Positions 29,946 to 39,120 are shown, numbered from the stretch's first letter. The stretch is DNA of 60,185 bases from Prorocentrum cordatum (GCA_963575745.1 CAUYUJ010022399.1:64001-124185), one strand, 5' to 3'. Notes: generated by a model from the letters alone, not told the origin. A program made the numbers and translations.

Positions 29946-30752
29946 ATTACTATATGTATAGTTCTGTTCATGATTCTCGTTCTCTCGTTTTGTCTAGGTT
30001 TCTCTCCCTCTTTCTATGTATGTGTCGGTCGATAAATGTGACTATACAATAGTGCTCTCACCACGTTCGAGCAATTCAACGATGCACGGTACAGGCGCAA
30101 GCTCGGGGCCTCGTGCATACAGACACGGCACGTTTTACACATTAGACGCTCACACTACGAGGCCACACGCGTATGCCGCCACCGCACGCCCCAGGGGCCA
30201 TGCAAGTGGCCCCCAGGGCCCCAGCCCGCACAATGCCAGCGCACAGGGGTGACGCACGCAGCGGTGAAACGCATGCGGGGCCCACGGCCAGCGCGTGCCC
30301 ACACGGGGCAGACCATTTTCATAAAAACCTTCGACGACTGGGAACGGGATCGGGCGACAACCCTTAACTCAATTCAAACACATCACGCAACTACCTCCCA
30401 GATCAGCAGAATACTTCCACTGCTGCAGAACCAGGGCTCAGACACCCTGTCATAGCAGCAAGGCTCTCCACCATTCTGGAATAACATTCTCCCAAGAAGC
30501 AAGGCTCTTTCACCCTCCCATTACATCACCACCGTTCTTGCACACGCCACATCATCCCACCAAGGTAACTCGCCATGACCAGGAGGAACATGTCATGGTA
30601 GTCGGCACAACATTAACAGCAACACCACTCATATAGATACCGGCCACATTTCCCCAAAACAAAACATTATCCGAAGAAGTCCTCCAGTCCCAGTTCATGC
30701 ATATCCTGATTCGGCAACTCAGGCACAGGATTCGTTTCATGTTCGCCGCAGA
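29946..30752. other. No gene recognised; 3' side of the terminal exon below
   Basis: Moderate GC. From about 30750 down to 30670 the minus strand, one frame off the annotated stop, reads Cys-Gly-Glu-His-Glu-Thr-Asn-Pro-Val-Pro-Glu-Leu-Pro. This could be an alternative C-terminus of the 30753-31085 exon. Confidence 0.35.
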
Positions 30753-31085
30753 TCACTTGTCCTTGCCCATCGTTCGCAAGATGGAGAACAATACGGCGCG
30801 GACTTCCATCTCCTTGCGCCCTTGCTCCAACGGCACGCTCTCGAGAGGTGTCCGCTGTATCTGCGCGAGCGCCTCAAGAACCTGTTCCTCCGACTCCTTG
30901 TTGTTGACCAAATCCCAGAGCTCTTGTTGGTGCTTTACCATTGCCTTTGCCAACTTGGGGCTGCGAGGAATTATCACTTGGCCTTGCACGTTGAAGGTCA
31001 CGCGGTAGACGTCGCTGTCGTGTGTCGGTGATGCCGAGCAGTGCTTGACCAACAGCCCTGCGGTCTCCATGCCGTTGCTGCGCAG
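30753..31085 (-). CDS. Terminal coding exon of an unidentified gene
   Basis: After a pyrimidine-rich acceptor (TCTCTGCTCCTCCTGCAG|CTGCGC) the frame reads Leu-Arg-Ser-Asn-Gly-Met-Glu-Thr-Ala-Gly and stays open for 110 codons to TGA. Composition is that of an ordinary soluble protein: a beta-like N-terminal part (Val-Tyr-Arg-Val-Thr-Phe-Asn-Val) and a Lys/Glu/Gln-rich helical second half. No family is recognised and the upstream exon was not found; the acceptor position is an inference. The frame also stays open a few codons upstream of the proposed acceptor. Confidence 0.5.
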   Translation of the reverse strand: MRSNGMETAGLLVKHCSASPTHDSDVYRVTFNVQGQVIIPRSPKLAKAMVKHQQELWDLVNNKESEEQVLEALAQIQRTPLESVPLEQGRKEMEVRAVLFSILRTMGKDK

Positions 31086-31277
31086 CTGCAGGAGGAGCAG
31101 AGAAGGCACGTGGCATAGGTTGATCACCGACTTCTGCTATGAGGACTCGACTCCGCGGCGCACCAACTCTCTAAAAAGCTCAGAATCCCCCCAAACCGAT
31201 GTTGTTCGGGAGGCCCCCGATCCTCAATTGCCTCCTTTCCCGTCGTCCTCATTGGCACTCTCCACCTCGTCGTCGTT

Positions 31278-31560
31278 CTCCAGCTTGGGGTTGGAAAACC
31301 AAAAAATACAATGGAAACAACAAACCAAACAAAGAAACTGAAGTGACCGAGGCAGAATTTGTAGAACAACCCGTGTGGGGGGCAACAAAAAACATGTCCT
31401 AGGGAAAAGCACGTCTCCTTCCTCCAGCTGGGGGCTAGAACACCCAAACACACAATGGAAGCACCAAGACCACCACCACATAAATAGATGTGCTGGAGGC
31501 AGAAACTTTAGGAACAACCGTTGGAACACCAACACATTACAGGGACACCCGCTCGAAAGA
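31278..31560. repeat. 144-bp diverged tandem duplication
   Basis: CTCCAGCTTGGGGTTGGAAA at 31278 and CTCCAGCTGGGGGCTAGAAC at 31422 begin two units that share ACACAATGGAA, AACCAC(A)AA, GAGGCAGAA-TTTGTAG and GAACAACC. Confidence 0.75.
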
Positions 31561-32040
31561 AAACGTACGTCCGACGGGGAGACCGCGCATTCTCTGTGGA
31601 ATCGTTGTGTGTTGGCTGTTGATTTCTGCTGTTTCAGTGGTGTTCCCAAGTTTCTGCCTCCAGTACTCCAGTTTCCCTGGCGTTTCTTAAGGCGTTCCCA
31701 AAGTTCTGGCCTTCCTGTAGGAGAAGGAGGACGAAAACGCAGAGAAAAATGAGGAGGAGGATCATGAGGAGGGCGGAAACGGAAAAAGATAAGAAAGAGA
31801 AAGAGAGCGAAACCGGAGAAAGAGAATGCAGCGAACAAAAGGCGGAGCGAGAAGGAGAGGACAGGGGGGGGAGCAGGGAGCGAGCAGAGGGAGCTATGAG
31901 GGAACCATGAGGAAACCATGAGGGAGACATGAGGGGAGGGAGCCGCGAGGGCGTGATGAGGGAGCCACTGCTTACTCCACCTCTCCTCCTCCTCCTCCTC
32001 CTCCTCCTCCTCCTCCTCCTCCTCCTCCCCCTCCCGCCCC
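31561..32040. repeat. Purine-rich stretch, then (CTC)n microsatellite
   Basis: 31730-31970 is AG-rich with GAGGGA(A/G)CCATGAG repeats (31895-31965). 31980-32030 is pure (CTC)n. No gene. Confidence 0.85.
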
Positions 32041-32059
32041 TCACCGCTCACCCCCACGC

Positions 32060-32350
32060 CTCCATTCGTTCCGATGCCTTCACAAGGAATCTCGTTGTGA
32101 GCCCCCCCCGCAGAGGATTCCTAGTGTGAGGTTTGCCCATCGGATCCCTTTGTGCTGCTTCCCGAAGTGGTGTGAGGCCTTTACATAGGATCCCTTTGTG
32201 GTGCCTTCCAGCAGATCCCTCGTTCCAGCAGATCCCTCGTGTGGGGCGGTCCACCAGGGACCCCTTGTGTGATGCTCTATGAAAGATTCCTTTTGTGAGG
32301 TTTCCCCATCGAATCCCATCGTTGTGGCCTGCAACGGATTCCTTCACTAT
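32060..32350. repeat. ~26-bp degenerate minisatellite
   Basis: Units of the form GGATTCCTTTGTG-GAGG-TTTCCCCATC or AGATCCCT-GTGTG recur about ten times with indels (for example near 32100, 32140, 32190, 32210, 32225, 32250, 32285 and 32330). Confidence 0.75.
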
Positions 32351-32640
32351 CTTTCTGGCTGGAACGACATGTGAGCGACAAAAAAGAAAAGGGGGCGCAC
32401 GTGAGATGGCACAGTGACCTTACGCGGTGACTTGCGCGGGCCGCCAGCGCGGCACGCCGCATGTGAAGCGAGGGCGCTCACGCGCGACCCTGCGCGGGCA
32501 GCTCGTGCGCCCATGTCGGCGCAGACGACCCGCTTTGGGGCGCCGCTCCTGTGATGGTCCCGGGGCCCGAAACAACGGGACGAGCACTGCACTGAGGGGA
32601 GAAGGTTTCGTAGAAGGCAGCTGTCTCTTGGAAGGCTGCC

Positions 32641-32990
32641 CCTAAGAAGCCCGGGGTTGGCTGCTTCCCCGAAGCAGCCCAGCTCTTTTCCGAGCAGCAC
32701 GGAACTGCTTCTTAGAAGCAAAACCAACTCCTTCGACGCAAGCCGCCTGCTTCCCGGAAGCACGCCAAGAACGGCTCCTGAGAAGCAACCGCGAGCTTCT
32801 TCGAAGGGGCGCCCGCGCCTCCCAAGAAGGGCAGGCGGGTGCTTCTAAGAAGCCTTCCCCTTCGCCCGCCACCCCCCTCCCGTGCCACCGCAGGGCTTCC
32901 AAGAAGGGGAAGGCTTCCAAAAAGCCTTCCCTGTCGCCCGCCACCCCCAGCCTTCCCCCTCGCCCGTCACCTTCGCTGACTGATTTCAGG
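32641..32990. repeat. Cluster of GCTTC/GAAGC hairpins
   Basis: GCTTC and GAAGC pentamers alternate (GCTTCCCCGAAGC, GCTTCTTAGAAGC, GCTTCCCGGAAGC, GCTTCTAAGAAGCC), making at least six small hairpins in 350 bp. CCTTCCC-TCGCCCGCCACCCCC blocks follow from 32860. 32351-32640 shows nothing further. Confidence 0.8.
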
Positions 32991-33090
32991 CTCCTCGCCA
33001 TCGCTCGGACGTCCATTCCCTGTGCATCTTTCGGTTTCGTGCGCGTGCTTTTCCTCCGCAAGGTGCACTGAAATGCTCCTCGATGGTCCT

Positions 33091-33333
33091 GGAGGCCTCC
33101 TAGATGGGGCCGGAGTAGATGGTGTCAGAAAAACGCGCCGCATCGCCGATACATCGGCGATGCATCGGCGACGCATCGGCGATGCAACGGCGATGCATCG
33201 TCGACGTCGGCGATGCATCGGCGACGTCGACGTGAAGCAAATCGGGCCCCACATCGAGCCGCATCGGCGACGCATCGGCGATGCGGCGCGATCCTCCGAC
33301 CCCATCTGCTCCGGCCCCATCTGGAAGGCCTAG
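33091..33333. mobile_element. Foldback element with GCATCGGCGATG interior
   Basis: Left end CCTAGATGGGGCCGGAGTAG; right end CTCCGGCCCCATCTGG-AAGGCCTAG, its reverse complement over more than 20 bp. Inside, palindromic GCATCGGCGA(T/C)G units repeat about ten times around ATCGGGCCCCACATCGAGCC. Partial copies are at 34252-34436 and 58965-59140. Confidence 0.8.
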
Positions 33334-33352
33334 ATTCTGTGCCCACCCGCCG

Positions 33353-33455
33353 CGAGAGGAGGAGGAGCGGGAGGAGGAGGAGGAGGAAAAGGAGGAGGAG
33401 GAGGAAGAAGAGGAGGCGGAGGAAGAGGAGGGGGGAGGAGGAGGGAGGAGGAGGA
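33353..33455 (+). repeat. (GGA)n purine tract
   Basis: GGA/GAA units directly next to the foldback element, about 100 bp. Confidence 0.95.
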
Positions 33456-33560
33456 GGCCTAAAGTCGAGGTCTTTGCGGAGCACAAGGGCACACGTCCAG
33501 CGGCGCGTCGAGGCTCGTCGCCGCCGAGGCCGCCGCCGCCGTCGAGGCCCCCGGGGGCAC

Positions 33561-33726
33561 TTGAAGGGGCCCTGGGACACAGAAATAAATACACACAGAA
33601 AACATAACAGGATTGCCCACATGTTCACATACATTTTCTGGGCTTCTGTCTTCCCCCCCCCACTGCCCACACTTCCCCATCTCTTCTGGGGAATACCGAC
33701 GACCAATTGTGTCTGTGTGTTTTTCG
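33561..33726. mobile_element. Dispersed repeat family 5, copy 2
   Basis: TTGAAGGGGCCCTGGGACAC through TTTTCTGGGCTTCTGTCTTC to CAATTGTGTCTGTGTGTTTT. Same order as the copies at 4073 and 54291. Confidence 0.75.
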
Positions 33727-33731
33727 GGGAT

Positions 33732-33887
33732 GGACAGACCTCCCTTTAACAAAACGTGGTTTAGTGAAAACGAACTGAGGCCCGAACCCGGCGGGCGCAA
33801 GCCTGGAAAATGACGGCCACGGCGCCCTCTCGAGAACCGAAAACTGTCAATCCACTAATCGACGTGTCACTGTTGGGGGTTCTGTCC
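33732..33887. mobile_element. Inverted-repeat element, family 3 (copy 1)
   Basis: Begins GGACAGACCTCCCTTTAACA and ends GGGGGTTCTGTCC. ACGTGGTTTAGTG on the left pairs with CACTAATCGACGT on the right. About 156 bp. The copy at 50990-51144 is very similar throughout (GACGGCCACGGCGCCCTC, GAGAACCGAAAAC shared), and that at 52227-52382 is diverged. Confidence 0.8.
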
Positions 33888-34251
33888 GCCCCCGAGTTTT
33901 TTCTCCTCCTGGGCACTGCGCGGGGCCCGCCCCCAGCGGCCGCGACTCCGCCACCCGCAGGGCCGCCAGCGCGGAGCTGGCCGCGAAGGCCTCGAGGCGG
34001 TCCCCGTGCGGCACGGCGCCGCGGCGCCGCGCGCCGAGCCACATCCTGGCCAGGGGGGGCGGGCGGCCGGCGGAGGCCTGCAGAGGAGGAGGGAGGAGGG
34101 AGGGAGGAGGGAGGAGGGAGGAGGGAGAAGAGAGGAGGGAGGAGGGGGGAGGAGGAGGAGGAGGAGGAGGAGGAGGAGGAGGAGGAGGGAGGAGGAGGAT
34201 GGGGGAAGGATGAGGGAGGAGTAGGGAGGAGAAGGGAGGATTAGGGATTAG
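33888..34251 (+). repeat. GC-rich spacer then (GGA)n tract
   Basis: 33888-34078 is Gly/Ala/Arg-coding GC-rich sequence without a gene. 34081-34250 is GGAGGGA and GGA repeat ending in GGATTAGGGATTAGGG, directly abutting a truncated foldback copy. Confidence 0.85.
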
Positions 34252-34436
34252 GGAAGATCGCGCGGCATCGCCGATGCATCGGCGATGCGGCTCGATGTGG
34301 GGCCCGATTGCCTCCATCGCCGATGCGTCGCCGACGTCGGCGATGCACTGCTGATGCGTTGCCGATGCATCGGCGATGCGGTGCAATTCTCCGACGCCAT
34401 CTGCTCGAACCCCATCTAGAAGGCCTAGAGCCTAGG
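34252..34436. mobile_element. Foldback element, left-truncated copy
   Basis: Has the GCATCGCCGATGCATCGGCG interior, CTCGATGTGGGGCCCGATTG and a right end CATCTAGAAGGCCTAGAGCC. The left inverted repeat is missing, replaced by the purine tract. Confidence 0.7.
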
Positions 34437-34467
34437 GGACGGCGGGATCCCAAGGGGCTAACCTGGC

Positions 34468-34515
34468 GCGCCTCCTCCTCCTCCTCCTCCTCCTCCTCCT
34501 CCTCCTCCTCCTCCC
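34468..34515. repeat. (CTC)n microsatellite
   Basis: Pure CTC for about 45 bp. Confidence 0.97.
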
Positions 34516-35021
34516 TACTCCTTTCCTTCTCACGCCTTTTCCTCCTCCCCTCCCCTATTCTCCCTCAATCCCCAGGAGGGCCCAGAAAATCGAATCGAGG
34601 AGTCGGAGATCGGCGATCGAGAGGAGTCGGATCGCCTGAAACCAGCAGCCGAGTGGGGAGAAGCCGAATAGGCGGACATCGGCAGGCGGGTAAGACATCC
34701 GCGGAAACATCGAAATCCAAATCGGAATCCGAAGTGAAATCGAGCCGGCATCGAATCGGGCATCATCCAGTCGGAGGAATCGAAATGAGCCCTGTATCCC
34801 CGACTTCCTGGGACGAATCTTAATCATGTTCTGCGGGGGACTCGGGGACTGGGGGCGAGGACACGTCTGCGATTTGAAGCACATTGGGTGGCAACGGTAG
34901 TGGGGGGGCCGGCTCGGGAGGGGAAACATCCCGCTGGAATCGGCAGTGCTTCGCCGACGCGAACGTCGACAGGCCCCCGAGAGAGGAGCCCCCCTCACGC
35001 GGGCTGGTGGAGCTACCAGTC
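34516..35021. other. No gene; ATCGGA/ATCGAG-rich stretch
   Basis: From 34570 to 34800 AATCGA, GTCGGA and ATCGGA hexamers recur, as at 2650-2840. Confidence 0.4.
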
Positions 35022-35231
35022 GGGCGTTGGCAGAACTGGGTTTAGTGGAACCTGGTTTAGTGATTTGTACCAGGGGCGCCCCCCCGCCCCATTTCCACTA
35101 ACCAAAACTGCCGTCACCCCAAAAACATCAGTTTTGGCAAACCTGGTTTTTAATGAATCTGGCCAATTGAGGGGCCCCAGGGCCCTACCACTAACCGGGT
35201 CCCCTTACCCGGAATCCTGGCTATACCCGAA
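35022..35231. mobile_element. Dispersed repeat family 4, copy 1
   Basis: GGGCGTTGGCAGAACTGGGT, GGAACCTGGTTTAGTGATTT, CCATTTCCACTAACCA, AACCTGGTTTTTAATGAATC, GGCCAATTGAGGGGCCCCAG, ending CCTGGCTATACCCGA. AACCTGGTTTAGTG and CACTAACC pair as partial inverted repeats. The copy at 46748-47094 is nearly the same but interrupted. Confidence 0.8.
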
Positions 35232-36049
35232 CCAGGTCCCGATCAGCGATGACTGGGCGACGGAGGGCCGAGGCATCCCCCCCGGTGCACATCCCCTCCG
35301 CACGCTGTCCCCGACATGCGGGAGGTTCATGTCGTGTCGGCCGGCGGCGACCCCGCCGCCAGCGTTCAACGTCTGAACGCCGCCGGCGACAAAGAATCGG
35401 TCGAAATGGAACGTTTTGACGTTTGGGAAACCGCCGATCGTTCAAGGCTGAACGATCCCCTTTGGCGGGCTTGTTTTCCTCCACCACGACCATAAGTAGG
35501 AGGGGGCAGGGGTCCTCCTCCTCCTCCTCCTCCTCCTCTTCTTCTCTCTCCTCCTCGTCCTCCACCTCCTTCCCCCCTCCAGCTTCTGGTGGTTGTGGTG
35601 GACGTCATGCCCATCCCCGGTGCGTCAGTGTGTGCATACAAGGGCTCCCAACTTCGCGCTTCGCGCTGCGCGAAGCGCGAAGTGCGAATAACTTCGCGCT
35701 CTCGCGCCGCCTCCCAGGGGAGGAGAGAAGGATGAGGAGGAATCGGAGCCGAACCGCGAAGCGCAAATAACTTCGCGCCCTCGAGGGCACCCTTGCTTCG
35801 CGCCTCGCGCCCCGCGGTGCGCGACGCGCGCGATCACGTGCGCGCCTTCGCGCCGCCCCCTCTCGGGAGAAGCGCGGCCGCTCCGGCACGGCCCGCGGCG
35901 TGGGGGGAGGGAGGGGATAGGGGGGAGTGGCGAGGCCCGACAGGACATCTGGAATTCACGCTCGGGTCTCGCTTGGACCTGTGTCCAACTCAGCCCTGTC
36001 TATGACATGGTGGCGGGGGGGGGGGGAGGCGGAAACGGCAAGGAAAAAC
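35232..36049. other. No gene; contains a CTC run and a family-10 repeat
   Basis: 35516-35570 is (CTC)n. 35650-35830 is a palindrome-rich block (TTCGCGCTTCGCGCTGCGCG, AAGCGCGAAGTGCGAATAAC, GCCGCCTCCCAGGGGAG, ATCGGAGCCGAAC, ACTTCGCGCCCTCGAGGGC). The same words recur in the same order at 49432-49600, so it is a dispersed repeat. Confidence 0.6.
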
Positions 36050-36183
36050 AAAGTTGCCATAAGCTGAATCCACAAACGCGCTGCTCACACGTATGCAGAT
36101 CTACACATACACACAGCCATGTATAGCATATGCATATATCAAGATGTGTATATGTATTCATGTGTATATATCTATTCGTATAG
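36050..36183. repeat. TA/CA-rich microsatellite-like stretch
   Basis: ACACATACACA, GTATATGTATTCATG and TATATATCTAT lead directly into a GC hairpin, as at 44467-44976. Confidence 0.75.
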
Positions 36184-36210
36184 AAGCGCGCGCTTCGCGC
36201 GCGCTTAGGT
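36184..36210. other. GC hairpin with TTAGGTTC tail, copy 1
   Basis: AAGCGCGCGC-TTC-GCGCGCGCTT forms a near-perfect hairpin followed by AGGTTC. The same hairpin and tail recur at 44977-45003, again preceded by TA-rich sequence. Possible element terminus. Confidence 0.65.
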
Positions 36211-36965
36211 TCCAGCGAGCCCCAGTTGTAGTGTAAAGTGTTCGGCATCGGAGGACATTGATTGTCACAAGGATCGTGCACCTCAGGGGGCTCCACCTGC
36301 GGCCCATCAGACAGGCTTGGGTCCCTAAGCCCATGCCGGCACACCCTTCACGGGCATCGCGTCCCACAGGGAGACCCAAGTGATTCCATCCCCAGGGACG
36401 AGGTTCGCACAGTGGCACGCCCCTCACGAGCACGGTCCCCGCAACTAAATGCATCTGCGGCACCAGAGGGGAGCTTCATAACATCGGCCCGCTCACTTCG
36501 GCGCACCTCTCATACGGATCGTGGCCCGCAAAGACATCCACGGACGGCCCCAAAGACAAGGTTCGCATCCCGCCGTCCCGCCTACTTCGGCACACCTCGC
36601 ACACGGATCGTGATCGTGGCCCTCAGGGATCTCCACCCACGGCCCCCGAAGCAAGGTTCGCACTGCGCCCCCCCCCCGCCATGGCGGTACACCCCGTCAC
36701 GTGGATCACGCCCACAAGGAGCACCACCAAATTCAAGGCCCGGAAGGTTCGAACAACGCCACCCCCCCGCCCATGTCGGCACACCTGTCACGCGAATCAT
36801 GCTCCAGAAAGGGCATCTTTGCATGGCGCCCCCGCGCCCATTTCGGAACATGCTGTGCACGGGGCGTGCTCGGAGGAGGTCCACCTGCGGCCTCAGTGGG
36901 CGTGTTCGCACGACCCTTCACGCGGATCGTGCCCCATAAGGAGTTCAGCGCAGCCGTGCAAGCGT
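36211..36965. other. GCACCCC/ATCGTGC-rich degenerate repeat, no gene
   Basis: Phrases such as CACACGGATCGTG, GGCCC(A/C)CAA and CACGCGGATC recur every 70-90 bp (for example near 36275, 36520, 36605, 36700, 36790 and 36920). This suggests an old tandem repeat of roughly 80 bp. Pro/His/Arg-rich frames are compositional. Confidence 0.4.
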
Positions 36966-37450
36966 GCCCCGCGGCAGCCATCTTTCCGCATTGCCCCGGC
37001 CTCTTTGGTTGTCTCAGAGCGTTCCTAGCCCGTCGGACGCTGCCGGAAGTAAGCCATCTTGGGCGTCTTGGCGCACTCTTGAACCGTCTCAGAAGCCTCC
37101 TGGACCGTCTGGGGAGCGCCTTCGGGCCCTCCGAAAGCCCCCCTATGGACTTCGAGGGACACAGTGGGCACGCGGGGGGAGGGGGGAGTTTTGGAAAAGT
37201 GGGCAGCCACGGGCCCCAGGGGCCTGGTCGCGGGGTCCGCATGGTGATGGGAAACGATGATGAGCGCTTGCGTGCTGCAGTCAGAGCCACCTTCAGCCAA
37301 AATGGCTACGGATGCTCGTGGGGTTTCTTTTGGGGCTCCTTTGGGCCTCGTGGAGCCTCTAGGGGGAATCTAGAGGGCCTCTAGGGCTCTCTTGGGGGCC
37401 TCTTGGGGCCTCCTGGAGGCCTACTGGGTCCTTCCCCCCCTCTTGGGGCC
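36966..37450. repeat. CTTGGG-family dispersed repeat, block 2
   Basis: CCTCTTTGGTTGTC, CTTGGGCGTCTTGGCG, GGGGCCTCTTGGGGCC and similar units. It is interrupted at 37291-37312 by a dinoSL relic. Confidence 0.65.
37291..37312 (-). other. dinoSL relic, 21 of 22 positions
   Basis: On the minus strand TCCGTAGCCATTTTGGCT then GAAG. The only difference from the dinoflagellate spliced leader is G for C at position 19. It is followed by GTGGCTCTGACTG and, 47 bp on, an ATG, but the frame there is compositional (CTTGGG block), so the retroposed gene body is not identifiable. Confidence 0.85.
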
Positions 37451-37469
37451 CCTCTTTTTTTTCACGAAT

Positions 37470-37690
37470 GCTGAGAATTTAACCGATAACTCTCAAAGGT
37501 CCCGCATGCTTCCCCGATTGCGGAAAAACGCCTGGCGGGGAGCTGACCAGGTCTTCAAAACTGTGGTGAGAGTTTAACCGATAACTCTCAGAAGGTCTCG
37601 CGCGCTTCCCCGATTGCGGGAAAACGCCTGGCGGGGAGCTGACCAGGTCTTCATGTGGAAGGAGGAGGAGGAGGAGGAGGAGGAGGAGGA
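37470..37690. repeat. 97-bp tandem duplication followed by (GGA)n
   Basis: TTTAACCGATAACTCTCA starts at 37478 and 37573. Both copies contain CCCCGATTGCGG(A/G)AAAACGC and GGGGAGCTGACCAGGTCTTC. 37661-37690 is (GGA)n. Confidence 0.9.
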
Positions 37691-37697
37691 AGGAAGG

Positions 37698-38043
37698 ACG
37701 TTGCAAGACGAGAGGAAACGACTGATGCTGCTTGGCGGCTTCGCACTGCCATTAAACGATGCTCACGGTCTCCGGCCTGACCTTGCAGGTTGTGATAACG
37801 CAGACGCAGACGCGCGAGTCCGCCGGCCGGCGGGCCGGCAGGCCCCTTAGGGGCGGCGCGGGCGGGCCGGAGCCCAGTCACTTGCATCTGAAAGTAGGGC
37901 AACCGTCAGGTAAGCTGCACTGAATGCTATGATAAGATATTGCATCCGAAACGAAGGTTACAGACGAAAGGTAAGCTACACTGAATGCCGCGCTGCAGAG
38001 ACCAGACATTGCAAGACGAGAGGAAGCGACTAATCATGCTTGC
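37698..38043. repeat. Direct-repeat segment 3' of the secreted-protein gene
   Basis: TTGCAAGACGAGAGGAA(A/G)C then GACTGATG/GACTAATCATG occurs at 37701 and 38008. AGGTAAGCT(G/A)CACTGAATGC occurs at 37908 and 37969. Interleaved direct repeats suggest local duplication. No coding. Confidence 0.7.
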
Positions 38044-38614
38044 TCAATGAAAGCATACGCGTCTGCAAAATCCTTGGTGTTTGCACTGCAGACTTTCCGC
38101 ACATGGTGAACCATCGGGCAATAATTTGAAGCACCCGCTGCTTGTACCACACTGGCCGTCGTGATTGCAGCCTGGGAACGGGTCCTGGTCGCGGTTGCAC
38201 CACAATGTCGCGTCCAAGCCGGCGCACATGCATGCTTCACATTTGTCCCTGAAGTTATCTCTCAAACAGCAATTATCATTGTAGACAGAGCTGGGGCCAC
38301 GACACGGTACGGAAAAAAGACTGAGGTTCGGTTGCTTTGACTCGAATTTGACAATGCCGTGGGCGTTCGTGGTAATCAGACATGTCATGCTTTCCTGGTT
38401 TCATCAAGTACAACCGCTGGCCAAAAACGTTCTGAAGGTGGGGGTCGCCAATGGCAGCCACGTCTGCGCCGGCTCCACCGCTCTGCCCGGCAGTCTGCAG
38501 CAGGGCGTGCGCCTCCTCCTCCTCGCCCTCGGCGCAGGCGGCCCCCGCGCCGCCGCTGCCGCCCGCAAGGGCCGGCGCGGCGAGGAGCAGGAGGAACAGG
38601 GCCGGCGCCCACAT
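38044..38614 (-). CDS. Secreted cysteine-rich protein with GDPH/FGQR segment
   Basis: From ATG 38614 the protein opens with a clear signal peptide (Met-Trp-Ala-Pro-Ala-Leu-Phe-Leu-Leu-Leu-Leu-Ala-Ala-Pro-Ala-Leu-Ala). A Gly/Ala/Glu-rich linker follows, then Ile-Gly-Asp-Pro-His-Leu-Gln-Asn-Val-Phe-Gly-Gln-Arg at about residues 70-82. This GDPH...FGQR...KPG segment is, to my knowledge, a recurrent motif of secreted dinoflagellate proteins. The frame stops at 38276. A second frame (38388-38044) takes over inside it and carries 14 Cys in its last 75 residues (Cys-Cys-Leu-Arg-Asp, Cys-Glu-Ala-Cys-Met-Cys, Cys-Gly-Thr-Ser-Ser-Gly-Cys, Cys-Lys-His-Gln-Gly-Phe-Cys), like a small disulfide-rich domain. 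The two parts need a frameshift or an unrecognised intron near 38390-38260, so the gene is either broken or spliced in a way I cannot resolve. Confidence 0.6.
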
Positions 38615-38666
38615 CTCGAGCGCAGCTCTGCGAGAGGGGGGTGCGGGCACGGCTCGACCTGAACTC

Positions 38667-38690
38667 GTTGAGCCAAGGCTTGAGCCCTCT
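38667..38690 (-). other. Possible tandem dinoSL relics upstream of the secreted-protein gene
   Basis: On the minus strand AGAGGGCTCAAG|CC-TTGGCTCAACG. The first half ends like the spliced leader (GGCTCAAG) and is joined to a second, shortened copy beginning CC. That is the junction expected when a new leader is spliced onto the AG inside an older one. It lies about 53 bp before the ATG on the coding strand. Degenerate, so moderate confidence. Confidence 0.45.
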
Positions 38691-39120
38691 TGGGGCGATC
38701 TTGGGCGCCTCTGGGGCCGCCTTGGGGCACTCTTTAGGCCGTCTTGGGGTTCTTTATTGCGCCGTCGTGGCGCCCTCTTTGGGTGCCTCTTGGGCCGTCT
38801 TGAGCTGGTTTCTGGGGCCTCATGGGCTGTCTTGGACCGTGGGAATTACGAAACAGCGAGAACACGAACAACCTTCAAAAACCATTGAAGAAACCTACTT
38901 GTTTCGCCTCCTGAGTGCCTCGTGGGAGCCCTTCTGAAGCCATCTTAGCCATCTTGAAGCCCTCTTGGGCTGTCTTCAAAGCCATGTTGGACCAATTTTG
39001 GAACGCTCTTGTGCGGTCTTGGGCTCTCCTAGAGCGCTCTTGGGCCATCAAGGCGCCCTCTTGGACGTCTCTCGGCCCCGTTTGACGTTTTTTGGCGCCC
39101 CCCGCCGGGCCCGAAACGGC
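38691..39120. repeat. CTTGGG-family dispersed repeat, block 3
   Basis: GGGGCGATCTTGGGCGCC, CTTGGGGCACTC and TCTTGGGCTGTC units. They surround an A-rich core (38830-38895: AATTACGAAACAGCGAGAAC, CACGAACAACC) comparable to cores in the 42.4 and 45.2 kb blocks. Confidence 0.75.

Noticed and set aside
36733-37290. 185-codon minus frame right after the leader relic at 37291
   Set aside because: Pro/Arg-rich composition matches the CTTGGG repeat read in reverse; no coherent protein features.
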